Assembly (NCBI GenBank): GCA_022575985.1 | Contig: JAKSXM010000154.1 | Coordinates: 24,619-88,618, forward strand | Length of the DNA: 64,000 bases | Direction: 5' to 3' | Origin: Anagrus nilaparvatae | Taxonomy: Eukaryota > Arthropoda > Insecta > Hymenoptera > Mymaridae | Shown: positions 56,116-64,000 of the stretch, piece after piece | How positions within the stretch are numbered: position 1 is the first letter of the stretch | Layout of the letters: every line of letters starts with the position of its first letter | Position numbers and translations under genes: made by a program | The notes under the pieces: model-generated | Told to the model about the DNA's origin: nothing | The model's database searches: none | The model's input: only the letters and a program-made list of their open reading frames with translations

Positions 56116-56960
56116 CAAAAAATTCTAAGTAAAATCATATTTATTTAAATACACAAAATACATTTTTAAGTACTACGTATTATCTGAAAAAGTTTTCAAA
56201 TACTAGCCTCAAACTTGACTAGTTTATGGAAAGGCTAAATTATTACTAACTTATTGTACAATAGTGGCTATAAAAAAATTGATTGAAAAAATTTATTCAG
56301 TGTAAAGAAAACACGTCTAACTGCCGATTCAATTAAATTCATTTTCACAATTAAGTACGCATTTACGGAAGTAATACGTAAAATACGGCTATTTTTGTGC
56401 TACATTTTACAAAATCTTACCCAATTTTAAAATTATATTAAAAAGTATCATATCTACTCATTCTAAAATTTTTTAAACTTTTTTTATTAGAAAATCCAAA
56501 AATATTTTTCAGATGGCAAGGCAAAGTAATATTCTAAAAGAAACCCTTCAATTCAAAGGACTATTACTCCAGTCAAAATGCAGGAGGGGGTTTGATATTA
56601 TTAACCATAACATGGATATTTTCTCTACTATAGGTATTTTTGATTGCCGATTACGAATTTTTGGACCCGGAAGGTATTCTGAGAGTGAAGCACCCTTAAA
56701 TTCACAAATATAACCCTTTTTATAAAACACAAAGGTTTCTTTGGTCGATAATAATTAATTTTGTGGTCTCGAAGGTTAAAAATGAATGTGACACTTAAAT
56801 ATGCCAAATCAACTATGAAAAAAGGAATATTCTTTTGTAATTTTCCCAAAAAATGATAGTTTCGGATTACTGGGTACGTTTTTTTTGGTCGCTGTTTACG
56901 AATTTTTACAGGTGATTAAAAATAAATGTAGTACCTTTGAATTTCTTAACAAAATTTTTT
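56116..56960. repeat. Diverged copy of 15990-17040
   Basis: This matches the block upstream of receptor A's duplicated region at lower similarity than the main duplication. It shares CTAAGTAAAATCATATTTAT, GGCAAAGTAATATT and CAGGAGGGGGTTTGATATTA. Frames in it (56513-56713 and minus-strand shadows) are not supported as genes. Confidence 0.6.
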
Positions 56961-58312
56961 CGATTTTCGTTAAATATTACGAGCATTGAGCTTAAATGCA
57001 TGGAATGTTTACTACAGTAAAGTTTACTGGTGAATCTACCCAATAAGTATTGCACCAAGAAATATTAATTGTTTATTATTTCTAGTCTTAATAAGTCTTA
57101 TCAATTCATCTTAATATTATTCTAAGTCTCATTAGACCCCTCCCCCCATTAATTTTCAAGTTCATGAAATACCCTCTACCTATATAAACATGTTAATATA
57201 AGAATACTGCATTTATTTGTAACCCTCTGGAAACCCGAAATTCGTAAACAGCGGTCAAAAAACACATAATACCCCAAAACTTTTTCAAATGGGCTTTTGC
57301 AAATTTAGGAGTAACGTAATTAAACCAGACTTTACCAAAACTTATTACTTTTTATGAATCTTGCAAAAAGAACCCTATAAAAATAGAATTGTACCAAACT
57401 GCGCACTTATAAATTATATGAGCCATATGCGTGCCAAAGCTAAGGCGACCTATGGGAGAAAGATATAGCCCACGTATGGCGTACGTACATCCTTCAGTAC
57501 ATATATCGCCAACATATAATCCATGTATGGAAGAAGCTATTATTTCATAAATAATAAGCTGTAAAATTATACTTTATATTTTTTTAAATATTTATTTAAG
57601 TATATTATTTAAAAAACAAATAAAAATGTAAAAAAAGTATGCATCAATAAATTTCTTTTTTTTCAAAAAAATAAAAATAGTTTCATATTAGAATCAAACT
57701 CAAGGCTATTGATTTATTTTCATCGAGATTCCTTAAAAAATAATCATGAACGACAGGAACAATTGTAGCGACGTTCTAAATTTTTTTTTGTTAAAAAATT
57801 TTCGGTAAACTAAGATGGTGGAATAAGGGGTTTTGAAGGAAACAAAATTGAATTTATGTGAACAATTTTAATTTTCTGACCTCGAAAAAATTTTCGGGAC
57901 ACTAAGAAGGCGAACCAAAAAACTGAAAAATAAAAGTACTTTAAAGTTTTACCTATCAAGGGGATTTTCGGCTTGGTAAAAATGAATTTTAGTATAAAAT
58001 CTTAGTTTTTTGACCCTAAAAATGTATTTCAGAAATTCAAGATGGATATCCCGGATTTACCGGGGCCCATTTCGGAAAAATTTGTTTAGATTTCGGCGCT
58101 TGTTCGCCCCCCCCCCCCCACCAAATCGCATTTTTTCACTAGGAAATTCTTCTAAACGACTAAATTAGTTTTAAAAAAACGGTGGGAAAAGGTTGCAAAA
58201 ACACATTCCATTGGAAAAAAAATTGTTTTTTTTTTAATTTACAAAAAAAAAGCAATTAAAACCTACCCCCAAGTGCTGTACTCGCACCTACCCCTAGAAT
58301 AAGAAAAATTCT
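56961..58312. other. Sequence absent from duplication copy 1
   Basis: About 1.35 kb with no counterpart between 17040 and 17060. It contains inverted GGTCGCTGTTTACGAAT-type motifs (56887 forward, about 57246 inverse). It also has TACGTACATCCTTCAGTACA, poly-C runs (58107-58119) and GATGGTGGAATAAGGGGTT. It may be a mobile insert or DNA lost from copy 1. No gene was recognised. Confidence 0.45.
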
Positions 58313-59488
58313 AGGGGTCGAGGGGACGTAGCCCCCCGTGGGGATATGGGGGCGAAGCCCCCAACAAAGAAAAAATCAAATTAAACTTACCACCACATGC
58401 TATAGTGGCACCCACCCCTAGAATAAGCGAAATTCTTAAATTTTTTTACTTTTCAAAATAATTAAAAATTTTTTTACTTTAATTTTTTTTTTTTGCATTT
58501 TTCCCACCCAAAACTTATTTGTAACTTCATTTTAAGTGTTTTTAAGCAATTTCCAGCAAAAATTTTAGCGATTTGGTGGGAGGGGGGGCGAAGAAGATCC
58601 TAGATTTTTTTTTTTGAAATTAGAAGTTTAAATTTTTATTTCAATCACACCTAAGATTAAAATTAAAAAGATTCAATTTTATTAAAGAAAACCTCTTTCC
58701 GCCCGGCGCACCATAATCTTTTGCATTTTGATGTAATCTTTTCTATTGAAAAACGATTTTCTGTAATCGTATCCTATTATATACAATAATAAATTTTTTA
58801 TTGTAAAAAGAATACTAATACAGTTAAAAACGCATGTAAATTACTAAGTAAAGGTAGCAACCAATATAATATTCTACGTAAGTTATATTGATTTAAAAGT
58901 AATCGTAATAGTTTAAATCCATAACCAATATTTTATTTTTAGAATCATTTGTCAAGCGTTCATATTTATTTTTCCAAACTTTGCCTAATAAGGCCGAGCT
59001 TACCATATTCATCCCTATTTTTAGGGTATTCTTATGATTTGTAGGTCAAAACTAATGACGGATTTAACTTTTAAGCTACGTATCGATACAATAATTTATT
59101 TTTTTTTTACTCACTTCAAAACTCTCTGCTTTGCCGTTTATGATTTTAACTTGATGAAAAGGCAGAAAATATTTTCATTTATTTGAGCATTTAAAGGAGT
59201 TGAACTCAAAGTCTAAGATTTTCTATAAATATTTTTAAATACATGTTCTTATTATATACAGTTTTATTAAAGAGAGAAAACATTCTCAAGAATGCAAAAG
59301 TTATGCTTATCATATTTTTCATTTAATTATGAATGTAATTTATTCTTTGAGACCGGAATATCGCAATCTTAAACTTGATAAAAATATAAAATACTAAACA
59401 ATATTCCCGCTACCTAATAATTCTATTCGAATTAGAGACTATTCAAACGTGTAAATTAAAACAGTAAATCAAAAAAAATTTGTATTAC

Positions 59489-59825
59489 CTTTTATTTATA
59501 TATAGTAAAATAAACCAATACATAGCTGTAGCAATAAGAGTATAAAGAAAGATTGTTAATACTTTCATAAAATCAATATTTTCGGTTCTTATAACTTCAT
59601 AGAACCTGAGGATTTAATTTCAAATAATAACAAAATTATAAAATGAAACATTTTTTAAAAATAAAAATGCCTCACCTGTAAAATCAGGAGTAAGATATTT
59701 AGAATTGGCTATAAGATTTTTAAATATTGGGCTACTTTGATATTTTTACCAGGCCATAATCCAAGTATGCGAAATTGACATTTGCATAGTTTGGAAAAAT
59801 AGAAATAATAATGACTTTGTAAAAT
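59489..59825 (-). pseudogene. Odorant receptor D: orphan broken exons 1-2
   Basis: Exon 1 (59676-59825) matches receptor A exon 1. It has the same loss of the ATG (59823-59825) and the same TAG (59709-59711) in place of the Trp codon of B. Exon 2 (59489-59605) has lost 8 coding bases, with its acceptor moved to CCTCAG. No downstream receptor exons lie between here and receptor B, because the duplicated block begins inside the receptor A intron. It therefore cannot encode a receptor. It does preserve recognisable CQFRILGLWPGKNIKVAQYL. Confidence 0.85.
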
Positions 59826-59931
59826 GTTTTTTGAAAAATTAAAATAAATTTTAATTTTAAAAACCTACATAGCAAAATTTTTTTGTTTAAACTCGCGTCT
59901 GATCATTGAAATTGCAAAACATGCTTAATTT

Positions 59932-61880
59932 ATTTATTTATTTATTTATTTATTTGTAATATAAACAGGATATAAAATCTTTCAAAATACACATTTTTAC
60001 AAAATATACATAAGTAGATAATTATAATACAACAAATTAATCAGTAGAGTAATCAAAAAGAAAAATAAGAATTATTAAAAAAATTATGGAAAACATATAA
60101 AAATTTCAATTCCATCTCTCTATACAGTAAAACATCAAACATTATTTTAACTAAAATATAATAAGCCCAGAAATAGTATAGTTAATTATACTCAAGCAAC
60201 CTGCATGTTAGCCTTCTTATCGTACCCATTCGATCAAAGAATAGGTCAAAAAGAGAATTATTAATATTATTCAAATAGAAAATTCTTGCTGTTACTGATT
60301 TGAAAGAATACGATTCAGTAGGGTACAATAACTTGAAAGAGTAGCTAAGACCTCTTAATAACCTTCTTGGAGCATTAAGACTTACTCCACTCAAAATGCT
60401 ACAGCAGTCAATCATGTTGTTAAAAATTTTACCAAGATATATATACGGTTAATTCTTGCAACAACACTCTGAATGGAAGAAATCCCAAGCTTCTTCGATA
60501 TAACTGAAAAATCATGATCAGTAAATTTCATTGGAGCACCAGTTCTATATGCAGCATATCTCATAAATTTATGATTAATGCACTACAACTGCCTGAACTG
60601 GCCATTATTTTTAGAACCCCATATTTGAGAACCATACATAATACAAGGTTAAACATAGGAAAAAGAAAGTTTCCTAAAAGTATCGCCTGATCTGAACTCA
60701 CAAGAGTTTCGTTTAATAAAGTTTACAACTCTTGAACCTTTAAACTGAATATAATCTACATGTTGTTGAAAACTCAGTTTAGTATCAGAATAGATTCCCA
60801 AATCTTTATAAACAATTTCTCTAGTCAAGACCACATCATTTATTAGATAATCATATTCAAAAATTCTCTTTCGGCCATATGTTACGACTTTCCATTTTTT
60901 AACTTCTAATATCATACCATTGCTTTTACACCATTCATTTATTGCAGTTAGGTCCCTTTGTAATCTAAGTGCATCATCATTACTACCAATACTCTTGAAC
61001 AACTTTAGATCATCTGCAAAGAGCAAAAATTGGGAAAACTTAATGGAAAACTTTACATCATTGATGTAAATTAAAAACAGTAGGGGGCCAAGATTTGACC
61101 CTTGGCCAACACCAGAGAGTAACAGCTATTTCATCAGTAGATATAGCATTCCCAATTCTTACTCTTTGGGTCCTATTTCTTAACATGGTTGAGAACCACT
61201 TTAAGAGAGGACCATGGACACCATAATGGTCTAATTTATTCAAAAGTATTTTTACATTCACTTTATCAAATGCCCTCTGCATATCAGTGTATATAACATC
61301 TGAATTACAACCATTACAGGATTCCTAAACAATAATGTCAACAAAAACATTTAGATTCGTTACTGTAGATCTACTTGCAAAAAAGCCATGCTGCTCCTCA
61401 ATGATATATCGAACCGAATAGTCGTGTAATTTGTTAAAGACCAACTTTTCAAATAATTTTGCTAAGATGTTAATTTTTACAATAGGTCTATAATTCGCTA
61501 CATCATGAGGATCACCACTCTTAAATACAGAAAAAACAAAACTTTGTTTAAATAAATTTGGGTAAAATCCCAACCTTATTGACAAGTTAAACAATTCCGT
61601 TATTGGAGCTACAAGTACTTCTTTACATTTTTTTATAAAAAGAATATTAATTTTATCAGGGCCCTCACTCAACTTATCAGAAAGTTCATCAATGCACTTA
61701 CTAACCTCTTCTGCAGTAAATGACATTGTGTTCATACAATCGTTAATGATACTAGGGATAGGCCGATACAGCAGCTCGCCAGTAGTATAAACACTCCCAA
61801 ACTTTCTTGAAAACTTTGCAAATTTTGCAAACTTGCAAATTTTTTCCAAAAAATTTTAAAACATCTCCTTTATGGAGAAA
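59932..61880 (-). mobile_element. Decayed non-LTR retrotransposon, copy 2 (duplicated)
   Basis: This is the same LINE as 18662-21100. The N-terminal RT part (61325-61849) is open for 174 codons here (KSGDPHDVANYRPIVKINIL, then LAKLFEKLVFNKLHDY). In copy 1 a missing base near 20826 breaks it. The next pieces are 61058-61282, 60649-61026 (LFADDLKLFKS) and 60182-60415. The frameshift after STDEIAV is shared by both copies. The TTTATT run at 59934-59955 is the tail, and 486 bp of the 3' region are missing. Confidence 0.8.
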
Positions 61881-62805
61881 AAAAAATTTGGTGCATCAAG
61901 AAAATATTTAAACATTACGTATTATTTGAAAAGGTTTTCAAGGATTAGGTTAATAATAACTTAATGTACAATATTGGCTATAAAACAATTGATTGAAAAA
62001 ATGTTAATCTATAACTATTATTCTATTTTCAGTTCTCAATGTAAAGAAAACACGTGTTACATAGTACACAATAACGAAAGTAAAAAGTAAATTACGACAA
62101 TATTTTATGCAAAATTTTATGTCTAATTACTTAACGTTAATATAATAATTATAAAACATCATATCTAGGAACTCTTCCTAAAATTTTTAAAACCCATTTT
62201 TATTAAAACGATCGTCCTATAAAAATTCATTATAAAAATAAAATTAACAAAATTCTTTTCAATAATTTCTTCGACAAAGCTAAGGGGAGATTATGTAGTT
62301 CTAGTATTAAAAAAATAAAATTCTTTTAAGGACGTTTGCTGCATATTGTTGTAATATATAAACTACTCTTCAAAGATATATTTGCTCGATCCTTATAATT
62401 ATAACATAACATTTCCATACTTCAAGATCTTTTGGTTTTTTGCAAATTAAATAAAAACTAGTCAAATGCATCCAGTTTCAACTCTGTCAACTCGTCTTTG
62501 GAAATCTTATCCAACAAAAAAAACTTTTTTGAAATCCTATATTTAGAAGTCGAATTATAATACTTTTCTGTTTTCCATAAGAGCCTGTACCGAATTTCAA
62601 CTTTTGGGCCCAAAAACTTAAAAACCAGGCTGTTAAAATTCTTCAGATTTTACAAGGTGATTTGAAATAGTAAATAGTTAATTCTGGGAAAATCAAAAAA
62701 AAATATCGTTTCTTTTTTTCAATTTCTAGCCAACATTCTTAATTATCTATAGCCGTTTTTTCACAACCACTACTTAAAAAACAAAAAAAATTTTCAAAAC
62801 AATTT

Positions 62806-63102
62806 TTAAAAGCTGTAATTTAAAAATGCAGCATCTTCAGTTATAGTTCCTACTTCAGACATTAGAGATATTGTTCTCAAAGTAAAGAAATAAGTTATTA
62901 TCAATTTCAAAATCTAGATATTTTTAAAATAATTAAATAAAGTTTTTAAAGTATGTTAAATTAATGTAATACCTTAAGGAAAGTAGGGAAATCTCCAGTA
63001 AGAAGGAAAAATTTAAATTCAATTGGTTTTGAAGTTCTCATTAAAATAATCTGTATTAACTTCTGGGTTTTAACTGAAGCCTCATTCCAATTAGATTCTA
63101 AT
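62806..63102 (-). pseudogene. Odorant receptor E (7tm_6), last two exons; remainder beyond window
   Basis: Exons 62973-63102 (130 nt) and 62806-62913 (108 nt, stop 62806-62808) are the duplicated counterparts of receptor C's last exons, offset by 40779 bp. They encode LESNWNEASVKTQKLIQIIL and YFFTLRTISLMSE, with a silent change near the end. Both are open. Whether the gene is complete depends on exons to the right of 64000. Because copy C carries a stop in an upstream exon, pseudogene status is likely but not shown here. Confidence 0.7.
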
Positions 63103-63452
63103 CTGCAATTAAGAATTAAATTAGTATTATCAAGTACATTTCAAGATAAAAAGTACTTTTTCCTACAGAAAAATATTTATAACTATTTTATTGAAAAATA
63201 ATTTTTTAAATCTTTATTTGAATATTAGAACTAGAAACCTTTAATATATTTTTTTTAAATATCAGGTAACTTTACTTGGTTTCTTAGAGATAATTCAATT
63301 TTTAAAAATAATTTTTTTGCTTCAACTAAAAAAAGATTCATTAGCTTTTGATAAGAGGGATTTTTTCATGCTCAAATTATTCAAAACGACTTGAAACGTA
63401 AAGAAAATAAAATAAAAAAAATTATTGTTATAATTTAAAATATGGTTTTGTC

Positions 63453-64000
63453 TGTACAGTTACTGGCCATCACCAGATTTGGTCTAGTATTGGTTTTTTG
63501 GGTCGATAATCACAAATTTCGGGGTCATTTATTTAAGAAATGAACACTTGACCTTTAAATCAGAAAAAACTACACCAAAAAAGGGTAATTTTTTTTGTAT
63601 TCGCACTTTAAGTGTCCAAATTTTTTTTTTTTGGTCGCTGATCACGAATTTTTAGGTCCTAGCGCTTGAGAAATTGGCGCTTTACGTAAACCTAACCTAC
63701 CACTAAAAGGGGTATTTTTTATGTTTGATTTTTTATTAATTTAACCAATATATTGGTTAATTTTCAACTAATAGTCACGTAACTGTGTTTCACCATAGTG
63801 TATTATGTTGGCTCGTCAGTAGACTCCTAATTCACCATATCTAGACATCGTTTAATTATTTAAAAAACAAAAAATATTAAAAATATAAATTTTTTTTGTT
63901 GAAATTTTAATACACTATGGCGAAACACTGTTACGTGACTATTAGTTGAAAATTAATCAATTTATTGGTTAAATTAATAAAAAATCATATTTAAATTTGG
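63453..64000. mobile_element. Inverted-repeat element, copy of 22674-23450, truncated by window end
   Basis: It starts ACAGTTACTGGCCATCACCA and follows the other copy through its inner inverted pair. The right terminus lies outside the window. Confidence 0.7.

Larger units (their letters stand above)
58313..64000. repeat. Segmental duplication, copy 2 (partner 17055-23220), runs off window
   Basis: Near-identical to copy 1 apart from scattered substitutions, small indels and the 486-bp deletion at 60017-60023. It includes the broken receptor first exons, the LINE, receptor E exons and the inverted-repeat element at the window end. Confidence 0.85.

Noticed and set aside
1..64000. tRNA and rRNA genes
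   Set aside because: No cloverleaf with A and B boxes and no conserved rRNA stretch was noticed; a dedicated scan (e.g. tRNAscan) was not possible here.

Overview
This is an AT-rich eukaryotic (insect) nuclear window. Genes have GT-AG introns, and the recognisable genes are the end of a carbonic-anhydrase-related gene and a tandem cluster of odorant receptors (7tm_6 family). Receptor style, transposon content and strong AT bias point to a hymenopteran, probably a parasitoid wasp; that assignment is inference.

Layout. 1-3809 (+): last intron(s) and four 3' exons of a CARPB/CA10-like gene. 3810-10896: non-coding sequence with several small inverted-repeat transposons. 10897-18563 (-): odorant receptor A, whose exons 3-9 are open but whose exons 1-2 are broken. 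18662-21100 (-): a decayed non-LTR retrotransposon. 22027-24005 (-): receptor C, a 5'-truncated pseudogene with a stop codon. 25367-28691 (+): a short, young BEL/Pao-type LTR retrotransposon with gag, a 24-bp minisatellite and no pol. 29590-37411: nested inverted-repeat (foldback) elements with internal satellite arrays. 37870-41000: satellite monomers and non-LTR fragments. 44999-55983 (-): receptor B, the only complete receptor; nine exons join to 404 codons plus stop, although its introns hold a 4.3-kb transposon cluster, a second LINE fragment and a solo LTR. 59489-59825 (-): orphan broken first exons of receptor D. 62806-63102 (-): last two exons of receptor E, running off the window.

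History. The A block (about 8.1-18.6 kb) and the B block (about 41-56 kb) are an older tandem duplication. Because they still align, many insertions can be read as filled versus empty sites. A younger, highly similar duplication links about 17.05-23.2 kb to 58.3-64.0 kb. It carried A's broken first exons (giving D), the LINE, and C's last exons (giving E). Shared lesions are older than this duplication and private ones are younger.

No RNA genes, CRISPR arrays or bacterial-type operons were seen. The most unusual items are a 5.8-kb foldback element with a tandem-repeat core, a palindromic integrase-tail element, a candidate 388-bp TRIM with a tRNA-Pro-like primer site, and three termini resembling Penelope-like elements with a hammerhead-like fold. 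Exon coordinates were read by hand from splice signals and paralogue comparison; no alignment or database search was run.
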